From an uncultured Faecalibacterium sp. (GTDB taxonomy: Bacteria > Bacillota > Clostridia > Oscillospirales > Ruminococcaceae): a stretch of 64,000 bases of DNA. Shown here piece by piece: positions 23,080-31,146 of this stretch (its first letter is position 1; every line of letters starts with the position of its first letter). The notes under the pieces were generated by a model, which saw only the letters and a list, made by a program, of their open reading frames with translations, was not told where the DNA came from and searched no databases. The stretch spans positions 19,856-83,855 of the forward strand of contig UQDV01000007.1 of NCBI GenBank assembly GCA_900539945.1. The letters run 5' to 3'. The translations under genes and the position numbers were made by a program.

Positions 23080-23700
23080 TTAAAAAGGTGCGTAGAATGG
23101 CTCAGACACTGCTGCCTCCGCCCCGCCCCGGGTCAGCTCCCGCAGCTGTTCCAGCAGCGGACCTTCGGTGTGTTCCGGCATCTGCCAGCGCAGGGTGACC
23201 CGGTCGGCGAACTCCGGCGCAGCCTGCTTTGCCCCGGCGGCGTCGATGAGCAGGGATGCCCGCTCGTAAAGAGAATAGTCCACCGTCATGTGCAGCTCCA
23301 CCACACTGCGCACCGTGACCACCTCGGCATTTTCCAGCGCGCGGGCCGTGGCCGTGGTGTACGCACGCACCAGCCCGCCGGTGCCCAGCAGCACCCCGCC
23401 GAAGTAACGGGTGATCACCACGATCAGATCCGTCAGGCCGCTGTGCTGCAGCACCTCCAGTGCCGGGGTCCCGGCCGTTTTGGCCGGCTCGCCATCGTCG
23501 GAGTAGCGTTCCCGATTCCCCTCCCGCAGCCGGTAAGCATACACGTTGTGCCGCGCCGTGCGGTTGGCCGCGCGCACCTGCTCCAAGAATGCCACGGCGG
23601 CCTCCTCGCTGTCCGCAAAGGAGAGCTGCGCAATGAAGCGGCTCTTCTTCTCTTCGTATTCGCCCACGGCCGTACCGCGGATGGTCCGGTAATCCTCCAC
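23080..23700 (-). CDS. YigZ/IMPACT family protein
   Basis: A 206-residue member of the UPF0029/IMPACT family: EKKSRFIAQLSFADSEEAA at the N-terminus, then the signature ERYSDDGEPAKTAGTPALEVL and ITRYFGGVLLGTGGLVRAY. The C-terminal ferredoxin-like DUF1949 domain is present. Its biochemical role in bacteria is unsettled, with suggestions of ribosome or nucleic-acid binding. Start is GTG 23700 with AGGAGG 7 nt upstream. A promoter at 23731-23758 lies close by, so the mRNA has a very short leader. Monocistronic. Confidence 0.92.
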   Translation of the reverse strand: MEDYRTIRGTAVGEYEEKKSRFIAQLSFADSEEAAVAFLEQVRAANRTARHNVYAYRLREGNRERYSDDGEPAKTAGTPALEVLQHSGLTDLIVVITRYFGGVLLGTGGLVRAYTTATARALENAEVVTVRSVVELHMTVDYSLYERASLLIDAAGAKQAAPEFADRVTLRWQMPEHTEGPLLEQLRELTRGGAEAAVSEPFYAPF

Positions 23701-23730
23701 AATGGTTCCTCCTGCGTGTTATTCAGAATC

Positions 23731-23758
23731 AGTATAACATAAAACGTCATTTGTGCAA
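23731..23758 (-). promoter_or_regulatory. Promoter of the yigZ-like gene
   Basis: Minus strand: TTGCAC (23758-23753), 16-bp spacer, TATACT (23736-23731). Confidence 0.75.
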
Positions 23759-23762
23759 GTGA

Positions 23763-23792
23763 AAAGCCCGGCAGCTTTCGCTGCCGGGCTTT
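23763..23792 (-). terminator. Terminator of the CAP-domain gene
   Basis: AAAGCCCGGCAGC and GCTGCCGGGCTTT form a perfect 13-bp stem with a TTTC loop, about 60 nt past the CAP-protein stop; TTTTC follows on the minus strand. Confidence 0.85.
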
Positions 23793-23853
23793 CCTCGCAC
23801 ACAACTTTTCAAGAAAGGGAGAAGGTATCTTGGGTATGATGATGAAGAGGATA

Positions 23854-24801
23854 TCACTTGGTGAAGATCTGGATCCACTGATGGCCCCAGGTGCTGCTGC
23901 TGTTGTAGTAGTAGCCAACGCCCATGGCACGGGCTTCAGGGTTCAGAATGTTGGCACGATGGCCTTCGGACTGCATCCAGGCATCCACGACCTCCTGCGG
24001 AGAAACGCTGCCCCAGGCGGCGTTCTCACCGGTGGGAGCTGCGGTCACGCCGTACTCCTTGAGCACGGTGAAGCACTTGCTGCCATCCGGACGGGTATGG
24101 GAGTTGACGGTAGCGATCTCTTCGGCACGCTTCTGTGCGGCAGCGGTCAGGTTGGCATCGCCCATCACCAGCGGGGTCAGGCCGTACTTTGCACGCTCGA
24201 CATTGACCAGATTCAGCACTTCCTGACGGAAGTCATCGGTGTGAGAGTTTTCGGGGTAAGAGAAGATCAGCACCCAGTAGTTGCCGTAGGCACCGCCCTC
24301 ATAGTGGCCGACACTCACGGTGGTGGCATCCGCATTCAGGATGCGCTCACGGGCGAAATCGAGGTTCATCCACTGGTCCATGGCGGAGTCCGGAGTGGAC
24401 ACGCCGGCCAGATAGTTCTCGCCAACGGACACATCGCCGATGCCGTTCTCGGCAAAAACGGTGAAGTCGCGCTGACCGTTGGGACGCACATAAGAATACG
24501 TGGTAGCCAGCTCTTCGGCACGCTCAGCAGCGGCGGCGTTGTGGGCGGCATCGCCCAGCTCCACGCTGTTCAGACCGGCCTTTGCACGGGCCTTGTTGAT
24601 GAGCTTCAGGAAATCCTTCTGGTACATCTGGTCCTGTGCGCTGATGTAGGAGTTTTCTTCGTCGATGTCCGCAGAAACCGACACAGTGCTCTGTGCAGCG
24701 CTCGCAGCCAGAGGCTTGAGCGGAGATGCGCAGCCAAACATCACAGCCAGCGTCATAGCAGCTGCCGCGATCTTCTGAACAGTGCGCATTTCGAGTTTCA
24801 T
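23854..24801 (-). CDS. Exported protein with two CAP/SCP-like domains
   Basis: A 315-residue protein with an N-terminal signal sequence; the hydrophobic core ends in AVMFGCAS, a non-standard lipobox, so it may be either a lipoprotein or cleaved at a later Ala-X-Ala. Two CAP domains follow, about residues 60-185 and 190-315. The second keeps SHTRPDGSKCF, GENAAWG and SEGHRANIL. The first is degenerate (YVRPNG, and no GHR motif), so only the second is likely to keep the cavity. Bacterial CAP proteins act at the cell surface; their biochemical role is mostly unknown. Upstream are palindromes overlapping the promoter. Monocistronic. Confidence 0.9.
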   Translation of the reverse strand: MKLEMRTVQKIAAAAMTLAVMFGCASPLKPLAASAAQSTVSVSADIDEENSYISAQDQMYQKDFLKLINKARAKAGLNSVELGDAAHNAAAAERAEELATTYSYVRPNGQRDFTVFAENGIGDVSVGENYLAGVSTPDSAMDQWMNLDFARERILNADATTVSVGHYEGGAYGNYWVLIFSYPENSHTDDFRQEVLNLVNVERAKYGLTPLVMGDANLTAAAQKRAEEIATVNSHTRPDGSKCFTVLKEYGVTAAPTGENAAWGSVSPQEVVDAWMQSEGHRANILNPEARAMGVGYYYNSSSTWGHQWIQIFTK

Positions 24802-24892
24802 AAGACATCCTCCTGATACAGCTTTTTGTATAAAAGCCGTTTTGCATTTGATCGGTTGCGCGTTGCAAATCCGTTTTGCAACTCATGCGTTT

Positions 24893-24945
24893 CACAAGTG
24901 CAACTCTTGTGTCACAAGAGTATCACAAGAGCGTCTCATCGTCAA
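24893..24945 (-). promoter_or_regulatory. Promoter of the CAP gene with overlapping palindrome and repeats
   Basis: Minus strand: TTGACG (24945-24940), 17-bp spacer, extended TGA-TACTCT (24922-24917). ACTCTTGTG and CACAAGAGT (24903-24911, 24913-24921) form a palindrome over the -10 box, a further CACAAGAG is at 24924-24931 and CACAAGTGCAAC at 24893-24904. This looks like a multi-site operator. Confidence 0.6.
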
Positions 24946-25013
24946 GGGGTTTTGCGCAATTTTTCGGGACAAAAATGCAAAAAATTCAAAAATCGGTCCG
25001 TTCAGAATCGTAA

Positions 25014-25100
25014 CACAAGTGCAACATCATCCGGAAGTGTTTCCTTTTTCCGTTACGCTTGTGTTGCACTTCGAGTGCGTTTTCCGGGAAGTGCAACACA
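25014..25100. repeat. Further copies of the CACAAGTGCAAC motif and a 12-bp inverted repeat
   Basis: CACAAGTGCAAC recurs at 25014-25025, and TGTGTTGCACTT (25060-25071) with AAGTGCAACACA (25089-25100) form a perfect 12-bp inverted repeat, followed on the plus strand by TTTTTG. The 476-bp gap 24802-25277 holds no gene; besides the terminator at 25214-25254 these repeats are what it contains. Confidence 0.55.
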
Positions 25101-25213
25101 TTTTTGTTCTTTTGCTCACTTTCCTCTCAAAAGTCCGACTTATCAAAAGTGCATATCATTGCATTCTTATTCATTTGATTGCATATTGTGCATTTTTCGC
25201 TTTTCCCGTACAC

Positions 25214-25254
25214 AAAAAAAGACACCGCGCCCTGCATTTCTGCAAAGCGCGGTG
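25214..25254 (-). terminator. Terminator of the TSCPD gene
   Basis: CACCGCGC (25223-25230) pairs with GCGCGGTG (25247-25254), with an inner TGCA/TGCA stem; a 7-T tract follows on the minus strand. Confidence 0.85.
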
Positions 25255-25277
25255 CCCGCGTTTCGATCGGTTTCCGG

Positions 25278-25541
25278 TCAGTTCATCTCTTCCAGAGCCT
25301 TCTTCAGGTTCTGTGCGATCTGGTCCGGGCAGCTGGTGTTGCGGAACCCGCACAGCGTGCCGTCCAGACGTGCAATGACGTCCTCGGCCTTCATGCCGGT
25401 GACCAGCTGGCAGATGCCTTTCAGGTTGCCGTTGCAGCCGCCGATGACCTCGATGGACGCAATGGTGTGGTCGTCGTTCAGGACAAAATTGGTCTGCTTG
25501 GAGCAGGTGCCTTTGTTTGCAAAGCTGAATTCCTTGCTCAT
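25278..25541 (-). CDS. Small stand-alone TSCPD-domain protein
   Basis: An 87-residue protein with the eponymous NTSCPDQIAQNL at residues 67-78 and further cysteines in GGCNGNLKGICQLV and GTLCGFRN. The domain is otherwise found at the C-terminus of B12-dependent ribonucleotide reductases, where its cysteines may bind metal or pass electrons. Stand-alone copies are common in Clostridia; their function is not established. AAAGAGAGGAAG precedes the ATG. It is the last gene of the hydratase-PHP-TSCPD run, 50 bp after the PHP gene, and is closed by a strong terminator. Confidence 0.88.
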   Translation of the reverse strand: MSKEFSFANKGTCSKQTNFVLNDDHTIASIEVIGGCNGNLKGICQLVTGMKAEDVIARLDGTLCGFRNTSCPDQIAQNLKKALEEMN

Positions 25542-25591
25542 GGTTTCAAACTTCCTCTCTCTTTCTTATAAAGGAAAAGCCTTTTCCGGCT

Positions 25592-26458
25592 TTATCGTGT
25601 GCCATTGCCGCCGCCCCGTTTGCGGGCGATCTCCTGCAGGCGGGTGACCGTCTCGTCCGGAGCGGTACAGGTGCCGATGGGATGGGGCACCTTGTGGTTG
25701 CGGCCATGGAAATCCGTCCCAGCCGTGGGCACAAGGCCGTATTCCCGGCAAAGCTGCACGCACTCCGCGCGGTCCTCCGGGCTGTTGCTGGGGTGGTCCA
25801 CCTCAATGCCGTCAATGGCGCCTTCTGCCGCCAGTTCGCGCACCAGCGGCATGCTCTTGTAGACGGTGGGGTGCGCAAACACCACGGCACCGCCGCTGGC
25901 CGTGGCCGTGGCCAGCACTTCCCGCACCGGCAGATACTCCGGCGAGTGCAGCACGATGCCGCGGGGATTCCAGCCGAACAGCTTGTGGTAGGTCTCGCCG
26001 TAAATGCTGCCGTCACTCAGGCCAAGCTCCCCCAGCACCTGCATGATGCCGCTTTTGTAGATCACACCGCTTTCGGCCGCCGTCTCCCAGACAAGCTCCT
26101 TGGTGAACTGCGGGTACATCGCCTCCAACTCATGGACCGTCTGCAGGCCGCAGGCATTGCGCCGCTGCTTCATGATCTCGCAGTGCTCCCGGAGCGGGAC
26201 ACAGTCCAGGTTGGGGTAATAGCACAGCAGATGCACCCGGTGCTGGCGCTCAAAATCGTAACCGGTCAGCTCCACCGCCGGGATCAGCTCCACGCCCTCC
26301 TGTCGGGGATGGGCGTAGCAGTACGCCGCACTCAGGGTGGTGTCGTGGTCGGAGATGGCAATGGCGTGCAGTCCGGTACGGGCCGCGATGCCCGGCAGGC
26401 GCTGGATGGGCACCGAGCCGTCGGAACAGGTGGAATGGTTGTGAAGATCGCAGGACAT
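25592..26458 (-). CDS. PHP-domain phosphoesterase
   Basis: A 288-residue PHP protein with the metal motif DLHNHSTCSDGS (His6, His8), ISDHDT, and a late GTDFHGRNH. These motifs bind a trinuclear metal centre in phosphoesterases such as nucleotide 3',5'-bisphosphatases and histidinol-phosphatase. The exact substrate is unclear; an RNase AM or 3',5'-nucleoside bisphosphate phosphatase type is a reasonable guess. It starts 12 bp after the hydratase stop codon and is surely co-transcribed with it. Confidence 0.88.
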   Translation of the reverse strand: MSCDLHNHSTCSDGSVPIQRLPGIAARTGLHAIAISDHDTTLSAAYCYAHPRQEGVELIPAVELTGYDFERQHRVHLLCYYPNLDCVPLREHCEIMKQRRNACGLQTVHELEAMYPQFTKELVWETAAESGVIYKSGIMQVLGELGLSDGSIYGETYHKLFGWNPRGIVLHSPEYLPVREVLATATASGGAVVFAHPTVYKSMPLVRELAAEGAIDGIEVDHPSNSPEDRAECVQLCREYGLVPTAGTDFHGRNHKVPHPIGTCTAPDETVTRLQEIARKRGGGNGTR

Positions 26459-26470
26459 GGAAACGCCTCT

Positions 26471-28747
26471 TTAATGTTTGTAGAAATTGATCAGGCAGCC
26501 GTCGGCCAGGATCTGACGCTCGTCGTTGGTCAGCGGAGCCATGTAGAGGTCAAACGCCTTGGGTTCATCACCCAGCACATAGGCCTTGATGTCCTTCAGG
26601 TCGCCCTTGAGCGCCTCGCGCACATTGGGGATGAGGATGTAATCCCCCAGCCCGAAGGGCGTAGCCCCGGCCAGCTGCAGGGGCAGCATGCCCCAGTTGA
26701 TCAGGTTGGAGCGGTAACGCTTGGTGGCGTACTCGGTGACGATGTTGGCCCCGGCACCCAGCACACGCTGGCAGCTGGCGGCCTGCTCACGGGCAGAGCC
26801 GTCGCCCGGCTTGACTGCAAAGATGGTGGAGGCGATCTGCAGGTCGTTCCAGGTCAGGTTCTCGCAGCCGGGCACAGCGTGCACCGTTGCCAGCAGGGCG
26901 TCATCGGCTTTGCCGGCACGGCGGGCTTCCTCTTCGGCACGCACGGCCTTGGCACGGCCCACATACTCCGGGTCCTTGCGGCTGAGGGTGAACTCGGCCA
27001 GACCCAGGGGGTTGGAGCGGTAGGAGGAAGTCTCACCGGAGGGGATCAGCTCGTCGGTGGTCGTAACAGGGTCGGTGATGTAGGACGCCACCTTCAGCAG
27101 CAGGTTGTTACCCAGCGGTGCGATCTCCGGCCAGTCCTTGATGTTGGGGCCCAGCTTGAGCAGGGCGTCGTAGTCGCCCTTGCCAAAGCCCTGATACACG
27201 CGGGTGTCGTAGCTGGAAGGATCGTACTGGTACTCCGGCACGGTGGGATCGTAGTCAATGTCGGTGGCCGGGGTCAGGATGCCGCCGTTGGCCGTGGTGG
27301 CCGCAATGCTGCGGGCATCCATCAGGGCCACACCCGCCAGCTGGCCATTGCCGGGCTTGGAGCCTTCGCGGCTGGGGAAGTTGCGGGTGGTGTGGCGGAT
27401 GGACAGTGCCCCGTTGGCGGGCACGTCGCCTGCGCCGAAGCAGGGGCCGCAGAAAGCCGTGCGCACGGTGGCACCGCTGGCCATCAGTTCGCTGATCACG
27501 CCGGTGCGCACCAGTTCCATCATGATAGGCTGACTGCCGGGGTACACACTGAGGGCGTAGTCGCCGCAGCCGCCGGTGCGGCCCTTGAGGATGGAAGCCG
27601 TCTCATAGATGCTGTCGTACAAACCGCCTGCACAACCGGCGATCACGCCCTGGTCCACCCGCAGCTTGCCGTTCTCGATCTTGCTGCACAGGTCCAGGTA
27701 CACATCCTTGCGGCCGATGAGCTTCTGCACATCCTCTTCGCAGGCGTGCAGGATGTCCTCCAGATTGGCGTTCAGCTCTTCGATGGTAAAGGCATTGGAG
27801 GGGTGCATGGGCAGAGCGATCATCGGACGGATGGCCGACAGATCCACTTCCACAACGCCGTCATAGTAGGCAAGGTCCGCCGGGGCCAGCTTCTTGTAAT
27901 CCGCAGCACGGCCGTGCACGGCAAGGAACTTCTGCGTGGTCTCGTCGGTCTCCCAGATGGAGGACAGGCAGGTGGTCTCGGTGGTCATGGCGTCGATGGC
28001 GTTGCGGGTGTCCTGCCGCAGGGAGGCAATGCCGGGGCCGACGAACTCCATGACCTTGTTCTTGACATAGCCGCTCTTGAACAGCTTGCCCACCAGCGCA
28101 ATGGCCACATCGTGGGGGCCGCAGCCGGCAGGCAGGCTGCCGGTGAGGTAAATGGCCACCACACCCGGACGGGCCACATCGTAGGTGCGGCCCAGCAGCT
28201 GCTTTGCCAGCTCGCCGCCGCCCTCGCCGATGGCCATGGTGCCCAGTGCACCGTAGCGGGTGTGGGAGTCCGAGCCAAGGATCATTTTGCCGCAGCCGGC
28301 AAACTTTTCACGCATGTACTGGTGGATGACAGCCAGATGCGGGGGCACAAAGATGCCGCCGTACTTTTTGGCAGCCGACAGGCCGAAGCGGTGGTCATCC
28401 TCGTTGATGGTGCCGCCCACAGCGCACAGGCTGTTGTGGCAGTTGGTGAGCACATACGGGATGGGGAACTTTTCCAGGCCGGACGCGCGGGCCGTCTGGA
28501 TGATGCCCACAAAGGTGATGTCATGGCTGGCCATGGCGTCAAACTTGATCTTCAGGTTTTCGGCATCGCCGCTGGTGTTGTGAGCCTGCAGAATGCTGTA
28601 GGCCATGGTACCGGTCTTGGCGTTTTCCACCGCAGCGGCATCAAAGCCCTTGGCGGCCAGTGCTGCCGGTGCGTTGCCGTCTGCCGGCACCCACTCGCCG
28701 CGGGCATAGTATGCGCCGCCGGTGCTGCATTTGATCATATCCAACAT
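26471..28747 (-). CDS. Aconitase-superfamily hydratase
   Basis: A 758-residue protein resembling E. coli YbhJ-type hydratases rather than true aconitases. Recognisable are [12 protein letters not shown], a substrate and cluster neighbourhood of aconitases, and [11 protein letters not shown], which supplies two cysteines of a [4Fe-4S] cluster; a third may be in IAGCAGG. The C-terminal swivel domain contains [12 protein letters not shown] and [16 protein letters not shown], the aconitase domain 4 arginine region. It should dehydrate/hydrate a hydroxy-di/tricarboxylate; the real substrate is unknown. ATG 28747 follows GAGAGG by 9 nt; a 63-residue upstream extension is rejected since it spans the promoter. 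No citrate synthase is near. Confidence 0.85.
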   Translation of the reverse strand: MLDMIKCSTGGAYYARGEWVPADGNAPAALAAKGFDAAAVENAKTGTMAYSILQAHNTSGDAENLKIKFDAMASHDITFVGIIQTARASGLEKFPIPYVLTNCHNSLCAVGGTINEDDHRFGLSAAKKYGGIFVPPHLAVIHQYMREKFAGCGKMILGSDSHTRYGALGTMAIGEGGGELAKQLLGRTYDVARPGVVAIYLTGSLPAGCGPHDVAIALVGKLFKSGYVKNKVMEFVGPGIASLRQDTRNAIDAMTTETTCLSSIWETDETTQKFLAVHGRAADYKKLAPADLAYYDGVVEVDLSAIRPMIALPMHPSNAFTIEELNANLEDILHACEEDVQKLIGRKDVYLDLCSKIENGKLRVDQGVIAGCAGGLYDSIYETASILKGRTGGCGDYALSVYPGSQPIMMELVRTGVISELMASGATVRTAFCGPCFGAGDVPANGALSIRHTTRNFPSREGSKPGNGQLAGVALMDARSIAATTANGGILTPATDIDYDPTVPEYQYDPSSYDTRVYQGFGKGDYDALLKLGPNIKDWPEIAPLGNNLLLKVASYITDPVTTTDELIPSGETSSYRSNPLGLAEFTLSRKDPEYVGRAKAVRAEEEARRAGKADDALLATVHAVPGCENLTWNDLQIASTIFAVKPGDGSAREQAASCQRVLGAGANIVTEYATKRYRSNLINWGMLPLQLAGATPFGLGDYILIPNVREALKGDLKDIKAYVLGDEPKAFDLYMAPLTNDERQILADGCLINFYKH

Positions 28748-28834
28748 CTCGATTCGCCTCTCTTTTTCTGTTTCCCGCCCGCCGCAGTTTGCGGGCACTG
28801 CCCCGGCAGGACGGCCAGCGGCCCCCTGCCCCGT

Positions 28835-28867
28835 TACGATCACGGATCGTATCGTTTTTTTATTATA
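28835..28867 (-). promoter_or_regulatory. Extended -10 promoter and operator of the hydratase operon
   Basis: Minus strand: TGC-TATAAT, with TATAAT at 28867-28862 and no good -35. Just downstream, TACGATC (28835-28841) and GATCGTA (28845-28851) form a palindrome at about +4 to +20, a likely repressor site. Confidence 0.6.
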
Positions 28868-28987
28868 GCATGAAACCATGGAAAGAAAAAGCACTTTTTC
28901 CGAATGAACTGTGAACAGACCGCAAAGCCTCTCCATCCGCTCGACCGCAGCATGTGCATCTCATCCCCTTTCCGGAATACAAGCATG

Positions 28988-29022
28988 AAAAAAGCACCCA
29001 AGAACCATCGTTCTCAGGTGCC
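28988..29022 (-). terminator. tRNA-Leu terminator
   Basis: On the minus strand GGCACCTGAGAAC pairs with GTTCTTGGGTGC, followed by TTTTTT, 9 nt past the tRNA 3' end. Confidence 0.85.
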
Positions 29023-29030
29023 TTTCTTCA

Positions 29031-29114
29031 TGCCGCCGACGGGGGTCGAACCCGTACTCTGTCTCCAGAAAGGGATTTTAAGTCCCTCGTGTCTGCCAAT
29101 TTCACCACAGCGGC
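29031..29114 (-). tRNA. tRNA-Leu (UAA)
   Basis: Minus-strand gene of 84 nt. The acceptor stem is GCCGCTG with CGGCGGC, the anticodon loop reads ACTTAAAAT giving anticodon TAA, a long class II variable arm follows, and the T arm is GGGTTCGACCC. The 3' CCA is not encoded. It is the only gene of its transcription unit. Confidence 0.95.
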
Positions 29115-29171
29115 ACACCGATACCCGGCTTACAAAGCCCTGCTGCCCCATATTGCTGTAGGGAGCCGGGA

Positions 29172-29276
29172 ATAACAGGTGTGAGGTAAAATTATGTCAA
29201 TCGGACCGAACGCAAATCGACCGAATGAACACAAATCAGCATGGTCTATAGTACAATAGTTTGCCCGGTTTGTCAA
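29172..29276 (-). promoter_or_regulatory. Two tandem promoters upstream of tRNA-Leu
   Basis: P1: TTGACA (29276-29271), 17 bp, TACTAT (29253-29248). P2: TTGACA (29200-29195), 17 bp, TGTTAT (29177-29172). P2 gives a leader of about 50 nt, P1 about 125 nt. Confidence 0.75.
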
Positions 29277-29285
29277 GAAAAGGCG

Positions 29286-30803
29286 TTACACTTTTCCGCC
29301 GTGCAGCTCTGCGTACATTCTGGCGCGGCACTCGGCCACGGCAGGGGTCATGTTGACGTAATGCTTGTGCGGGCACTCCAGACGCAGCTCGCTCTCCCAG
29401 GTCTCCTCGGTGAGCTGTTTTGCGATGTAGGCCTTCTTCTCGGCAATGGAGGGCAGCTCCATGGCCAGCTGGCCGCCCAGGATGTGCGGCACCAGCAGCG
29501 GCTTGACCGCCGTCGGGGTAAAGGTAATGGTGCGCTCAATGGCGTCAGAGTCCAGGTTGACCATCGTGATGGGCTTGCCGGCCTCGATCACCTCGCCGTC
29601 CATGGCGATCAGGTCACACTGGGCCTGTCCGTTTTCATCGTAGAGACGCCAGGGCATCTTCTTGCCGGGGATGATGGCCTTGCTGGCCGAATCCGAGCAC
29701 TTCATCTTGGGGGTATAGCTGCCGTCCGGCTGCTTGACAGCCACCAGCTTGTACACGCCGCCGAACACGGGGTCGGAAGCGGAGGTGATCAGGTTTTCGC
29801 CCACGCCGTAGGAATCAAAATGGGCATGCTCGTACAGCTCCATGTTGGCGATCTTTTTTTCGTCCAGACCGTTGGAAGCCACCAGCTTGATGTACGGCTT
29901 GCCGACAGCATCCAGTGCCTTGCGCAGACGCTTGGAGCCGCGGGCCAGGTCGCCGGAGTCGATGCGGGCGCTCTTGACGCGGCGGTTTGGGTCATTGGGG
30001 TACTTCTCGATCAGGTAGTCGTCCAGCTTGATCAGGTTGGGCAGACCGCTCTCCATGATGTTGTAGGTATCCAGCAGCAGGCTGACCGAGTCCGGGTAGG
30101 TGTCGGCAAATGCCTTGAAGGCGTCGAATTCCGTCGGGAAGAACTCGATGAAGCTGTGTGCCACGGTGCCCACGGCCTTGACGTCCGAGCCGAACTTCAT
30201 CTCAGCCAGACAGTTGGCCGTACCCACGCAGCCGCCCAGGACCGCCGCATAGGCACCATCGTTGCCGGCGCTCTCGCCCTGTGCACGGCGGGTGCCGAAC
30301 TCCATGACGCTGCGGGGCGTATGGGTGTTCAGACCGGTGACGCGGGTGGCCTTGGTGGCAATGAGGCTGTGGAAGTTCATCGTCTGCAGCAAGTAGGTCT
30401 CAATGAGGATGGCGCCCACCAGATCGCACTCAATGCGCACCATCTGCACATGGGGATAGCACACAGTGCCCTCCGGCAGGGCATACATGTCGCCCTTCCA
30501 ACGGTAGGTGCGCAGATACTCGCAGAATTCCTCGCTCATACCCTTGGTGCGCAGCCACCAGATGTCCTGTGCGTTGAAATGGTAATTCAGCAGAAAGCGG
30601 GTCAGCTTGCGCTGACCGGCGCTGATGGAATAGCCCTGATTGTCCGGGTTCTTGCGGAAGAACATGTCAAACACCAGCGTGGTGTCCTTGAATCCGTGCA
30701 GGAACAGGCAGTTTGCCATCGTAAATTCATAAAAATCCACGACCATTGCGGGGTTGTCGTAGTCCTCATCCGGAATATAAGGCACAACCTTGATTTCGTC
30801 CAT
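29286..30803 (-). CDS. pncB: Nicotinate phosphoribosyltransferase
   Basis: A 505-residue enzyme of NAD salvage, joining nicotinate and PRPP. The N-terminus VVDFYEFTMANCLFLHG is characteristic, and central RIDSGDLARGSKRLR matches the phosphate-binding part. LMDTYN/LLDTYN and FGVGENLITS-like (YGVGENLITSASD) segments are in place. Cys-containing VGTANCLAEM lies near residue 195. ATG 30803 has GAGAGGA upstream; the frame extended by 10 residues lacks a ribosome site. It stands alone between the tRNA promoter and the MITE-like element. Confidence 0.94.
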   Translation of the reverse strand: MDEIKVVPYIPDEDYDNPAMVVDFYEFTMANCLFLHGFKDTTLVFDMFFRKNPDNQGYSISAGQRKLTRFLLNYHFNAQDIWWLRTKGMSEEFCEYLRTYRWKGDMYALPEGTVCYPHVQMVRIECDLVGAILIETYLLQTMNFHSLIATKATRVTGLNTHTPRSVMEFGTRRAQGESAGNDGAYAAVLGGCVGTANCLAEMKFGSDVKAVGTVAHSFIEFFPTEFDAFKAFADTYPDSVSLLLDTYNIMESGLPNLIKLDDYLIEKYPNDPNRRVKSARIDSGDLARGSKRLRKALDAVGKPYIKLVASNGLDEKKIANMELYEHAHFDSYGVGENLITSASDPVFGGVYKLVAVKQPDGSYTPKMKCSDSASKAIIPGKKMPWRLYDENGQAQCDLIAMDGEVIEAGKPITMVNLDSDAIERTITFTPTAVKPLLVPHILGGQLAMELPSIAEKKAYIAKQLTEETWESELRLECPHKHYVNMTPAVAECRARMYAELHGGKV

Positions 30804-30997
30804 GAATGTTTCCTCTCTTCTTCTCAACGGCACAGCCCGCGGGCCGCTGCCGTTTCCCAGTTCCCGGCCGGAGTACAGAACCCCGGCGGAAAGCCATCGC
30901 CCTGTCTTGACAGGGTGTTTCTAACATGATAACACCAATCGCAGGCCTGCGCAAGGGTTTTGCGATATTTTCTGGGATTGCGATCGAACCGAAGAAC

Positions 30998-31139
30998 AAC
31001 CCTCTCAGTCATCGCTTACGCGATGCCAGCTCTCCCGAAGGGCGAGCTTTTATCGAGAAGGGAAACTTTCCGATTCAACGAAAAAGCTCCCCCTTTCGGG
31101 GGAGCTGGATGCGAGTGAAATGAGCAGACTGAGAGGGTT
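30998..31139. mobile_element. MITE-like element with 13-bp terminal inverted repeats
   Basis: AACCCTCTCAGTC (30998-31010) and GACTGAGAGGGTT (31127-31139) are perfect terminal inverted repeats 142 bp apart. Inside are several smaller hairpins: CGC-TTA-CGCG, GCTCTCCCGAAGGGCGAGC and GCTCCCCC-TTTC-GGGGGAGC (31086-31107 region, followed by TTTTT on the minus strand). There is no coding capacity. It ends 7 bp from the IMP dehydrogenase stop and probably serves as its terminator. The rest of the 343-bp gap 30804-31146 shows nothing else. Confidence 0.7.
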
Positions 31140-31146
31140 TTATTCT

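Noticed and set aside
24826..25647. 273-codon plus-strand frame in the gap upstream of the CAP gene
   Set aside because: Its second half is antisense to the TSCPD gene and the first half is repeat-rich non-coding DNA with Ser/Arg/Phe bias; no ribosome site.
25682..28873. 1063-codon plus-strand frame over the hydratase and PHP genes
   Set aside because: Shadow of two well-supported minus-strand genes.
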